Assembly (NCBI RefSeq): GCF_029664245.1
Contig: NZ_JANAIE010000004.1
Location: 124,001 to 188,000, forward strand
DNA: 64,000 bases
Direction of reading: 5' to 3'
DNA from: Profundicola chukchiensis
GTDB taxonomy: Bacteria; Bacteroidota; Bacteroidia; Flavobacteriales; Weeksellaceae
Shown: in pieces, positions 37,511 to 44,919 of the stretch
Layout of the letters: every line of letters starts with the position of its first letter
How positions within the stretch are numbered: position 1 is the first letter of the stretch
Position numbers and translations under genes: made by a program
The notes under the pieces: model-generated
What the model was told of the DNA's origin: nothing
The model's input: only the letters and a program-made list of their open reading frames with translations
The model's database searches: none

Positions 37511-37858
37511 ATGGCAATCAAAATAACAGATGAATGTATAAATTGTGGAGCTTGTGAACCTGAATGTCCAAATAATGCAATCTACGAAGGTGCTATGGAT
37601 TGGCGCTTTTCTGATGGAACTGATTTAACAGGCTATGTAGTAGGGCATAACGGAAGATCTGCAGACGCTGATGAGCCACAAGAGCCTATCAGTGATGATG
37701 TTTACTTCATTGTAACAGATAAATGTACAGAATGTAAAGGATTCCACGACGAGCCTCAATGTGCGGCAGTGTGTCCAGTGGATTGTTGTATTCCGGACGA
37801 AGATCATGAAGAATCTGAAGCAGAATTATTAGCGAAAAAAGAAATGCTTCACTTATAA
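37511..37858 (+). CDS. 4Fe-4S dicluster ferredoxin
   Basis: A 115-residue soluble electron carrier. The first cluster motif is CINCGACEPECPNNAI (CxxCxxCxxxCP), near the N-terminus. The second is CTECKGFHDEPQCAAVCP (CxxCx8CxxxCP) near residue 75. The insert between the clusters and the extended second motif resemble the Allochromatium-type 2[4Fe-4S] ferredoxins. Likely partners are low-potential oxidoreductases; none is encoded beside it except the divergent acyl-CoA reductase. A terminator follows. Confidence 0.93.
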   Translation: MAIKITDECINCGACEPECPNNAIYEGAMDWRFSDGTDLTGYVVGHNGRSADADEPQEPISDDVYFIVTDKCTECKGFHDEPQCAAVCPVDCCIPDEDHEESEAELLAKKEMLHL

Positions 37859-37882
37859 TATTAAAATCCCAACCCGAAGAAG

Positions 37883-37915
37883 GCCGTGTTTATTTGTTTA
37901 AACGCGGCTTTCTCA
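37883..37915 (+). terminator. Terminator of the ferredoxin gene
   Basis: GCCGTGTTTA (37883-37892) pairs with TAAACGCGGC (37899-37908), including one G-T pair. A T-rich stretch follows. Confidence 0.82.
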
Positions 37916-38037
37916 TTTTACTAAGGAGTCAAGGATAAAAAATTTAAAAGCTAGACTTAGAAATCGCCTGAATTTTGATAAAAGATTTACTAAAAAAGAT
38001 TTAATCTAAATATTAAGTAATAGCTATAAATTTTAAT

Positions 38038-38045
38038 TAAATTTG
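38038..38045 (+). promoter_or_regulatory. -7 element for serC
   Basis: TAAATTTG (TAnnTTTG), 19 bases before the serC ATG. It is likely to drive serC-serA and perhaps menC-menE. Confidence 0.55.
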
Positions 38046-38064
38046 ATGCATAAACCATTAAAAT

Positions 38065-39132
38065 ATGAAACGACACAATTTCAGCGCTGGACCTTGTATT
38101 TTACCACAAGAAGTTTTTGAACAAGCTTCTAAAGCGGTACTTAATTTTAACGCATTAGACCTTTCTATATTAGAGATTTCGCATAGAAGTAAGGATTTTG
38201 TTCAAGTGATAGAAAGCGCAAGAAGTCTGGTTAAGAAATTATTGAAACTGGGAGATGATTATGAGGTTTTATTCTTGCAAGGTGGAGCTAGCTTACAATT
38301 TGTAATGGTTCCTTTTAACTTGGCAAAAGAAGGCGGAAATCCTGCTTATCTAAATACAGGTACTTGGGCGTCTAAAGCAATTAAAGAAGCTCAAAGGCTT
38401 TCTACTGTTGATATTGTTGCCTCTTCTAAAGAGCAAGGGTTCAATCATATTCCAAAGGATTATACAGTTAATGAAAATGCAGATTATTTCCACTGCACTT
38501 CTAATAATACCATTTATGGAACGCAAATGAAATCTTTCCCAGATGTGAAAGTACCATTAGTGTGTGATATGTCATCAGATATATTCTCTCGCGAATTAGA
38601 CTTTACAAAGTTTGATTTAATTTATGCGGGAGCTCAGAAAAATATGGGACCTGCTGGAGCTACTTTAGTGGTGGTTAAGAAAGATATTTTAGGTAAAACA
38701 GGCCGAAATATTCCTGCTTATTTAGATTACCAAGTGCATATAGATAAGGATTCTATGTTCAATACACCTTCTGTATTTGCGGTTTATGTTTCTATGTTGA
38801 CGCTGCATTGGTTAGATCAACAAGGTGGAATTCCTGCGATTGAAAAAATCAATCAAGAAAAAGCAAATTTATTATACGCAGAAATCGAGCGAAACCCAAT
38901 GTTTAAAGCTTATGCTGTAGCAGAGGATCGTTCTACAATGAATGCAACATTTAATTTAGTCGATGAGGCTTATCAAGAGAAATTCGATGGCATTTGGATG
39001 GATGCTGGAATCAATGGTTTAAAAGGACACCGTTCGGTAGGTGGTTACCGCGCAAGTATGTACAATGCGCTTAGCTTAGAAAGCGTTCAAGTTTTAGTGG
39101 ATTGTATGCAAGAATTAGAAAAACAAGCTTAA
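38065..39132 (+). CDS. serC: Phosphoserine aminotransferase
   Basis: A 355-residue PLP transaminase making phosphoserine from 3-phosphohydroxypyruvate. The N-terminus is MKRHNFSAGPCILPQEVFEQ. FLQGGASLQFVMVPFN binds PLP phosphate, the Schiff-base lysine lies in IYAGAQKNMGPAGATLVV near residue 190, and the C-terminus has LKGHRSVGGYRASMYNAL. serA follows 21 bases later, giving the two oxidative steps of serine biosynthesis; serB is not in the window. Confidence 0.97.
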   Translation: MKRHNFSAGPCILPQEVFEQASKAVLNFNALDLSILEISHRSKDFVQVIESARSLVKKLLKLGDDYEVLFLQGGASLQFVMVPFNLAKEGGNPAYLNTGTWASKAIKEAQRLSTVDIVASSKEQGFNHIPKDYTVNENADYFHCTSNNTIYGTQMKSFPDVKVPLVCDMSSDIFSRELDFTKFDLIYAGAQKNMGPAGATLVVVKKDILGKTGRNIPAYLDYQVHIDKDSMFNTPSVFAVYVSMLTLHWLDQQGGIPAIEKINQEKANLLYAEIERNPMFKAYAVAEDRSTMNATFNLVDEAYQEKFDGIWMDAGINGLKGHRSVGGYRASMYNALSLESVQVLVDCMQELEKQA

Positions 39133-39153
39133 TTAGAATAGAAAAATAGATAA

Positions 39154-40119
39154 ATGAAGATATTAGTAAATGATGGAATGTCAGCTTCTGGCGCAAAGGC
39201 TTTAAAAGAAGCAGGTTTTACTTTATATGAGGATAAAGTTGCTCAAGATGATTTGATTTCTTTTATGAATAAAGAGCAAATCGATGCCATTTTAGTGAGA
39301 AGTGCAACCAAAGTTGGAAAAGATATCATCGACAATGTAGAGAGCCTTAAACTGATTGGTAGAGGTGGAGTTGGACTTGACAATATTGATGTAGATCATG
39401 CTAGAAAAAAGGGAATTTATGTGATTAACACGCCTGCAGCATCTTCAACTTCTGTGGCGGAATTAGTTTTTGCACATATGTTTGGTATGGCGAGAGGTTT
39501 ACACGATTCCAATAGAAATATGCCATTAGAAGGTGACTCTAGATTTAAGGATTTAAAGAAATCTTATGCAGGTGCGGTTGAATTAAGAGGTAAAACCTTA
39601 GCCGTTGTTGGTTTAGGTCGTATTGGAAAAGAAGTAGCTAAAATTGGTTTAGGTATAGGAATGCACGTAATCGGTGTGGATAGCTCTGATACAGATGGAA
39701 TCAAGACCATTCCTTTCCAATTCTTTAATGACGAAGTTTTCAATTATAAGATTGAGGTAAAACCTATGATTGAAGCCATAGAAGAGGCGGATTTTATTAC
39801 TTTCCATATTCCGGCACAAAAGGATTATGTTATCAGTAAAAAGGAACTAGAAAGCATGAAAACGGGGGTATTTATTGTAAATGCAGCTCGTGGTGGTGTG
39901 ATTGACGAAGTTGCTTTGGTAGAAGCTTTAGATTCAGGTAAAGTAGCTGCAGCGGCTTTAGATGTATTTGAGAAAGAACCTACGCCAGAAATTCAGTTAT
40001 TGATGCATCCAAAATTATCTTTATCACCACATGTGGGAGGATCAACTGTGGAAGCTCAAGATAGAATCGGAGTAGAATTAGCAGATCAAATTTGTGATTT
40101 ATTAAAGGTTGAAGCTTAA
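39154..40119 (+). CDS. serA: D-3-phosphoglycerate dehydrogenase
   Basis: A 321-residue NAD-dependent D-2-hydroxyacid dehydrogenase. The NAD-binding motif is VVGLGRIGKEVAKIGLGIG, the catalytic Arg-containing segment is VNAARGGVIDE, and the His is in LSPHVGGSTVEAQ. It lacks the C-terminal ACT domain of the long SerA form, so allosteric serine feedback of that type is not expected. The position directly after serC makes phosphoglycerate the likely substrate. menC begins 5 bases downstream. Confidence 0.93.
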   Translation: MKILVNDGMSASGAKALKEAGFTLYEDKVAQDDLISFMNKEQIDAILVRSATKVGKDIIDNVESLKLIGRGGVGLDNIDVDHARKKGIYVINTPAASSTSVAELVFAHMFGMARGLHDSNRNMPLEGDSRFKDLKKSYAGAVELRGKTLAVVGLGRIGKEVAKIGLGIGMHVIGVDSSDTDGIKTIPFQFFNDEVFNYKIEVKPMIEAIEEADFITFHIPAQKDYVISKKELESMKTGVFIVNAARGGVIDEVALVEALDSGKVAAAALDVFEKEPTPEIQLLMHPKLSLSPHVGGSTVEAQDRIGVELADQICDLLKVEA

Positions 40120-40124
40120 TATTC

Positions 40125-41132
40125 TTGGAAGCATCATATCAAAAATACATATTAGATTTTAAAGTTCCTAGTGGAACTTCTCGAGGTGTTTTAAGACAAA
40201 AAGAAACTTATTTTTTAGAATTAAAAGATTTTGATAATAAGGGGGTTGGAGAGTGTAATTTATTCAAAGGTTTAAGTGCTGACGATGTTAGTAATTACGA
40301 AGAAGTCCTCTCTGAATTTTGTGAAAAAATCAATCGAGGAGATGAAATTAAATGGGAAGATTATAGAAGATTTCCATCAATTCAATTCGGCTACGAACAA
40401 GCTCTTTTATCTTTAGAAGCAGAGGGAGAAGTTTTATTTCCTTCTGCTTTTACGGATTCTAAAAAGGGAATTCAAATCAATGGTTTAATTTGGATGGGAG
40501 ATTTCGATTATATGAAATCACAGATTCAGGATAAATTAGATCAAGGATTTACATGCATTAAGCTCAAAATTGGTCCGAATTGGGAACAAGAAAAAGCTAT
40601 GTTAACCGAGCTTAGAAAGGATTTCCCGGCGGAACAATTAGAATTAAGAGTAGATGCCAATGGAGCTTTTAGTTTTGAGGAAGCTCAACAAGTTTTAAAA
40701 GATTTAGCAGCTTTAGAAATACATTCGATTGAACAGCCGATTAAAGCCGGAAACTGGCAGGAAATGGCAGACTTATGTAAAACTACACCAACGCCAATTG
40801 CTTTAGATGAGGAATTAATCGGTGTATTTGAATTAGAAGATAAAAAACGTTTGTTGGAGGCTATTCGTCCGCAATACATCATTTTAAAACCTGCCTTAGT
40901 TGGTGGTTTTCAAGGGAGTAAAGAGTGGATAGATCTATCGGAAGAACTAGGCATTGGATGGTGGATTACTTCTGCGTTGGAATCTAATGTAGGTTTAAAC
41001 GCTATTGCACAATGGACATTTACCTTAAATAATCCTATGCCACAAGGTTTGGGGACTGGAGGATTGTTCACCAATAACACAGAATCGCCTTTAGAAATAA
41101 GAGGTGAGGAATTGTGGTTTGTTGGTTTTTAA
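40125..41132 (+). CDS. menC: o-Succinylbenzoate synthase
   Basis: A 335-residue enolase-superfamily enzyme that dehydrates SHCHC to o-succinylbenzoate in menaquinone synthesis. Catalytic segments are CIKLKIGPNW (Lys), LRVDANGAF (Asp), IEQPIKAGNW (Glu) and IALDEELIG (Asp). The substrate-facing N-terminus has PSGTSRGVL. I see no usable ATG; translation appears to begin at TTG 40125, which gives a full-length N-terminus. It is 5 bases after serA and 18 bases before menE. menD, menB and menF are not nearby. Confidence 0.88.
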   Translation: MEASYQKYILDFKVPSGTSRGVLRQKETYFLELKDFDNKGVGECNLFKGLSADDVSNYEEVLSEFCEKINRGDEIKWEDYRRFPSIQFGYEQALLSLEAEGEVLFPSAFTDSKKGIQINGLIWMGDFDYMKSQIQDKLDQGFTCIKLKIGPNWEQEKAMLTELRKDFPAEQLELRVDANGAFSFEEAQQVLKDLAALEIHSIEQPIKAGNWQEMADLCKTTPTPIALDEELIGVFELEDKKRLLEAIRPQYIILKPALVGGFQGSKEWIDLSEELGIGWWITSALESNVGLNAIAQWTFTLNNPMPQGLGTGGLFTNNTESPLEIRGEELWFVGF

Positions 41133-41150
41133 TGTTTTAAACAAGGGAAT

Positions 41151-42128
41151 TTGTTATTAGATTTTACCAAAGAAATTGAATTGCCAAAGGTTGACCAACC
41201 TTGGCAACAAGAAATTATTGACTTTATTCAAGAGTTTTCTGAAAATCAAATAATTACAGTAAATACTTCTGGCTCTACAGGTAAGCCTAAAAGCATTGAA
41301 TTGCCTAAATCTGCCATGATTCAATCGGCTCAGATGACGGGAGAGTTTTTAGGTTTAAAACACGGAGATTCTGCCTTATTGTGCATGCCGGTTAAGTATA
41401 TAGCTGGTAAGATGATGATAGTCCGTGCGATAGAGATAGGCTTGAAGCTTTATTGCGTTGAACCTAAAACGAAAATTGAATTCGATCAAGAAATTAATTT
41501 TGGAGCATTAACACCTATGCAAGCCGAGGCTTCTTTCTTTAATTCCGATTCAACCTTAAAGATGGATAAAGTCATTTTAGGAGGCGCTAAAGTTTCTACG
41601 GATTTAGAAAAGAGATTTGCATCTATCGATATTCAAATCTACGAAACTTATGGAATGACCGAAACTATTACGCATATCGCTATGCGCGAACTCAATCAAG
41701 ATGCTTATTTCAAAACCTTGAAAAATGTAGAAATTAGTCAAGATAACAGAGCTTGTTTGGTGATTAAAACTCCTTATTTTGATGAGGAAATTATCACAAA
41801 TGACGTGGTTGAAATCGTAAATAAAAACAGTTTTAAACTCGTAGGAAGAGTAGATAATATTATAAACTCCGGCGGAATTAAAGTAAATCCAGAAACTTTA
41901 GAAGGCAAACTAAAGCTTTATATAAACACGCCTTTCATTATTCATTATAAGGAAGATAGAGTATTGGGGCAAAAGCTAGTTTTAGTTGTGGAAAGTAAAG
42001 AAGCTTTTGAAATTAACTATCCATCTGATTTAATTCCAAGAAATCAACAGCCTAAAGAAATTATTTTTGTTGATGAGTTTCCTAGAACCATTTCGGGAAA
42101 AATAATTCGTAAGAAAATTAAATTATAA
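41151..42128 (+). CDS. menE: o-Succinylbenzoate-CoA ligase, short form
   Basis: A 325-residue AMP-binding enzyme; the likely reaction is OSB + CoA + ATP to OSB-CoA. The phosphate loop is VNTSGSTGKPKSIEL, the adenylate motif is IYETYGMTETITHIAMR, and the hinge and catalytic lysine are in KLVGRVDNIINSGGIKVNP and FPRTISGKIIRKKIK. It is well below the roughly 450-490 residues of classical MenE, with loss mainly at the N-terminus. The menaquinone role rests on its place after menC. The first possible start after the menC stop is TTG 41151; no ATG lies near. Confidence 0.82.
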   Translation: MLLDFTKEIELPKVDQPWQQEIIDFIQEFSENQIITVNTSGSTGKPKSIELPKSAMIQSAQMTGEFLGLKHGDSALLCMPVKYIAGKMMIVRAIEIGLKLYCVEPKTKIEFDQEINFGALTPMQAEASFFNSDSTLKMDKVILGGAKVSTDLEKRFASIDIQIYETYGMTETITHIAMRELNQDAYFKTLKNVEISQDNRACLVIKTPYFDEEIITNDVVEIVNKNSFKLVGRVDNIINSGGIKVNPETLEGKLKLYINTPFIIHYKEDRVLGQKLVLVVESKEAFEINYPSDLIPRNQQPKEIIFVDEFPRTISGKIIRKKIKL

Positions 42129-42154
42129 TTAAACACAATTAGATTTAAATAGAA

Positions 42155-42190
42155 AGAGATCGTCTTATTAATCCAAGGCGATCTCTATTG
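42155..42190. terminator. Bidirectional hairpin after menE
   Basis: AGAGATCGTCTT (42155-42166) pairs with AAGGCGATCTCT (42175-42186), with one G-T pair. The T-tract is weak on both sides. It separates convergent menE and the SDR gene. Confidence 0.7.
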
Positions 42191-42212
42191 CTTTCAGTAT
42201 ATATTAAACTTT

Positions 42213-42968
42213 TTAGCTATCCTTTACTAAATCAGTAGAAGAGGCTTGTGCTTTAGGAAGAATGGTCACATCCGCGATATTTACATGTGCAGGCGCTTCT
42301 AGAATGTACATAATCAAGTTAGAGACGTCTTTTGCTTGCAGAGCATCATATCCTGAATAAACTGCTTTTGAACGCTCCTCGTCGCCTTTAAACCTAACCA
42401 TAGAGAAGTTTGTTTCTACCAGTCCAGGCGCAATATTGCTCACTTTGATGTTTTTATCTAAAAGTTCTAGCCTAAAACCTTCGGAAATAGCTTCAACAGC
42501 CTTTTTAGAAGCACAATATCCAACGCCATTCTTATAAGTGCTTTTCCCGGCAATAGACGAAATGTTGACAATATGCCCTGGAGCGTTTTCTATCATTAGT
42601 GGAATCACCACTTTTGAAACATACATTACACCTTTTACATTGATGTCGATCATGTCTTCTAAATCCTGCATCATCGCATCTTTAAACTCAGCCAAACCAT
42701 GTGCATTTCCAGCGTTATTGACCAAAACTTGAATCTTTTTCCATTCGTCTGGAAGTGAGTTGACTGCATCATAAACTGCTTGTTTATCTCGAACATCAAA
42801 TTTTAAGGTGATGATTTCGGTTTGAGAAGATAAATCTGACTGTAATCGATCTAACTTTTGTTGATTTCTACCACACAAAATCAGCTTATAATCCATCGTA
42901 GAAAGCTGATACGCCAAGGATTCGCCAATACCCGAAGTGGCGCCCGTAACAAATGCAATTCTTTTCAT
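42213..42968 (-). CDS. Short-chain dehydrogenase/reductase, YdfG-like
   Basis: A 251-residue NAD(P)-dependent oxidoreductase of the classical SDR family. GATSGIGESLAYQL is the cofactor loop, VLVNNAGNAHG the structural NNAG, NISSIAGKS carries the catalytic Ser, and GYCASKKAVEAI the YxxxK pair. It most resembles the YdfG group (NADP-dependent 3-hydroxy acid dehydrogenases); the substrate is not certain. Its start is 44 bases from the divergent glycosylase start. Confidence 0.88.
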   Translation of the reverse strand: MKRIAFVTGATSGIGESLAYQLSTMDYKLILCGRNQQKLDRLQSDLSSQTEIITLKFDVRDKQAVYDAVNSLPDEWKKIQVLVNNAGNAHGLAEFKDAMMQDLEDMIDINVKGVMYVSKVVIPLMIENAPGHIVNISSIAGKSTYKNGVGYCASKKAVEAISEGFRLELLDKNIKVSNIAPGLVETNFSMVRFKGDEERSKAVYSGYDALQAKDVSNLIMYILEAPAHVNIADVTILPKAQASSTDLVKDS

Positions 42969-43012
42969 GCTTATTTTTTTATAAAAATAGGCAATTAGAG
43001 TATTATTGTAGA

Positions 43013-43624
43013 ATGAATCATTCTAAATTATCTACGTCTTTTTATCAACGAAATGATGTCGTTCAAATAGCTAAAGATCTTTTAGGGAAGAAGTTGTGTA
43101 CCAACATCAACAACGAATTTACTTCGGGCATTATTGTAGAAACCGAAGCTTACCGAGCACCTGAAGATCCAGCTTCACATGCCTTTAATAATCGATTCAC
43201 ACCAAGAACTAAGGCTTTTTATGAAATGGGCGGCATTAGTTATGTGTACTTAATTTATGGCGTTTATAAATTATTCAATGTAATTACCAATGTCGAGGGC
43301 ATTCCACATGCGGTATTGATTCGTGCGATTGAACCTGTTGATGGGATAGGTATTATGCTGAAACGTAGAAACTTAAAACAAGTTAAAAGAAATATCACAG
43401 GTGGACCGGGTTTAACTTCTATGGCCTTAGGAATAGAATTAGAGCATAATAATGAATCCTTACAAGAAGATTTGATTTGGATAGAAGATGCTCCCAGAGT
43501 GGATGACAGTGAGATAATTGCATCGGCTAGGGTAGGTTTAGGCCAAAGTGTACCCGAGCCTTATTATTCTATGCCGTGGCGATTTAGAATAAAAGACAAT
43601 CCTTTTACTAGTCCAGCAAAATAA
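43013..43624 (+). CDS. DNA-3-methyladenine glycosylase (AAG/Mpg family)
   Basis: About 203 residues from ATG 43013. The longer frame adds 20 residues overlapping the divergent gene and lacks family resemblance. Features are STSFYQRNDVVQIAKDLLGK, the catalytic Glu region GIIVETEAYRAPEDPASHAF, YVYLIYGVYKLFNVI and NITGGPGLTSMALGI. It excises alkylated purines from DNA in base-excision repair. It ends only 3 bases from the convergent bshA stop. Confidence 0.92.
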   Translation: MNHSKLSTSFYQRNDVVQIAKDLLGKKLCTNINNEFTSGIIVETEAYRAPEDPASHAFNNRFTPRTKAFYEMGGISYVYLIYGVYKLFNVITNVEGIPHAVLIRAIEPVDGIGIMLKRRNLKQVKRNITGGPGLTSMALGIELEHNNESLQEDLIWIEDAPRVDDSEIIASARVGLGQSVPEPYYSMPWRFRIKDNPFTSPAK

Positions 43625-43627
43625 GTT

Positions 43628-44767
43628 TTAATTTTTAAGAACGCCTTTGCATTGGCTTAATTCGCAATACAAATTCTCATACATTGGTAAAATAGCATCG
43701 ATATCAAATTTCAAGGCATGCTTCTTAGCTGATTTCTTAAACTGATTCAGTTTTTCATCATCTTTCAATAAGCCAATTGCTGCTTGTGCCATGGCTTTAA
43801 CGTCACCAATTTCTCTTACATAACCTGTTTCCCCGTCTACATTCACTTCTGGAATTCCACCGGCATTAGAACTCACCACAGGAACTCCCGCAGCCATAGC
43901 TTCTAAAGCGGCTAAACCAAAACTTTCCTGTTGAGATGGTAATAAGAATACGTCTGAAACTTTAAGAATAGAATTTAAATTCTTGACTTTTCCTACGTTT
44001 CTAACTTTATCTTCAATGCCAAATTCATAAATCAATTGCTGAGCATTATCCCATTCAGGACCTTCACCCACAATGATTAATTTAGATTTAACCTCTTTCT
44101 GAATTTCATTGAAAATTTTAATCACATCCATTACGCGTTTCACCTTTCTAAGGTTAGAAACATGGATTACGATTTTCTCATCAGGTTCAGCAAAATTGCT
44201 TCTTATGCAATTCCCATTTTCTTTATAAAGCTGATTATCAATAAAGTTAGGAATAACTAAAATTTCTTTTTTAATATCAAAAACTTCAAAAGTTTCTTTC
44301 TTCAAGCTTTCTGATACTGTGGTAACTACATCCGATTTGTTAATGCTAAACTCTACCGCCGATTTATAAACGGGATGTTTACCAACTAAGGTAATATCTG
44401 TTCCGTGTAAAGTTGTAATCACCGGTAGTGTAATTCCTTTTTCGTGTAAGATTTGTCGAGCGATATAGGCTGCATAAGCATGTGGAATTGCATAATGCAC
44501 ATGAATCACATCCAAACCAACTCTCTCAGCAATATCAACAATTAAGGTACTTAGCGCTAATGAATAAGGCTGATAATGGAATAAATCATATTCTTGAATA
44601 TTCACCTGGTGAAAGGTGATATTAGGAATTGTAACATCTAATCTGGCGGGTAAGCTATAGCTAATAAAGTGTACATTATGCCCTTTTTTGGCCATTTCCA
44701 TACCTAACTCCGTTGCTACAATACCACTTCCTCCATATGTAGGATAGCAGACAATTCCGATATTCAT
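43628..44767 (-). CDS. bshA: N-acetyl-alpha-D-glucosaminyl L-malate synthase
   Basis: A 379-residue GT4 glycosyltransferase starting bacillithiol synthesis by joining UDP-GlcNAc to L-malate. N-terminal [20 protein letters not shown] is the BshA hallmark, with [18 protein letters not shown] and the C-terminal donor site [20 protein letters not shown]. bshB and bshC are not in the window. It implies that the organism uses bacillithiol as a low-molecular-weight thiol. TATCTTTA about 20 bases upstream of the start is one base off the -7 consensus. Confidence 0.93.
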   Translation of the reverse strand: MNIGIVCYPTYGGSGIVATELGMEMAKKGHNVHFISYSLPARLDVTIPNITFHQVNIQEYDLFHYQPYSLALSTLIVDIAERVGLDVIHVHYAIPHAYAAYIARQILHEKGITLPVITTLHGTDITLVGKHPVYKSAVEFSINKSDVVTTVSESLKKETFEVFDIKKEILVIPNFIDNQLYKENGNCIRSNFAEPDEKIVIHVSNLRKVKRVMDVIKIFNEIQKEVKSKLIIVGEGPEWDNAQQLIYEFGIEDKVRNVGKVKNLNSILKVSDVFLLPSQQESFGLAALEAMAAGVPVVSSNAGGIPEVNVDGETGYVREIGDVKAMAQAAIGLLKDDEKLNQFKKSAKKHALKFDIDAILPMYENLYCELSQCKGVLKN

Positions 44768-44833
44768 ATTCCTGTAATTTGAATGTAAAGATATTAATTG
44801 AATAGAAAGAAGGAGCTATAAAGGAGAAAGAAA

Positions 44834-44919
44834 TTTAAGAGACAATGAAAAAGTCAGTACTTTTCACTCATCATTTTTCAATTTCCATTCGTCACTTTTC
44901 ATTCTTCATTTTTCACTTA
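44834..44919. repeat. Degenerate pyrimidine-rich tandem tract
   Basis: The + strand reads as many imperfect copies of an 8-10 nt unit built from TTTTCA(C/T)T, for example CACTTTTCATTCTTCATTTT near 44892. It fills most of the 149-bp gap between the GH3 fusion and bshA. There is no coding potential. Confidence 0.6.

Noticed and set aside
42953-43012. N-terminal extension of the DNA glycosylase
   Set aside because: The added 20 residues overlap the divergent SDR gene's start and do not resemble the family; ATG 43013 fits.
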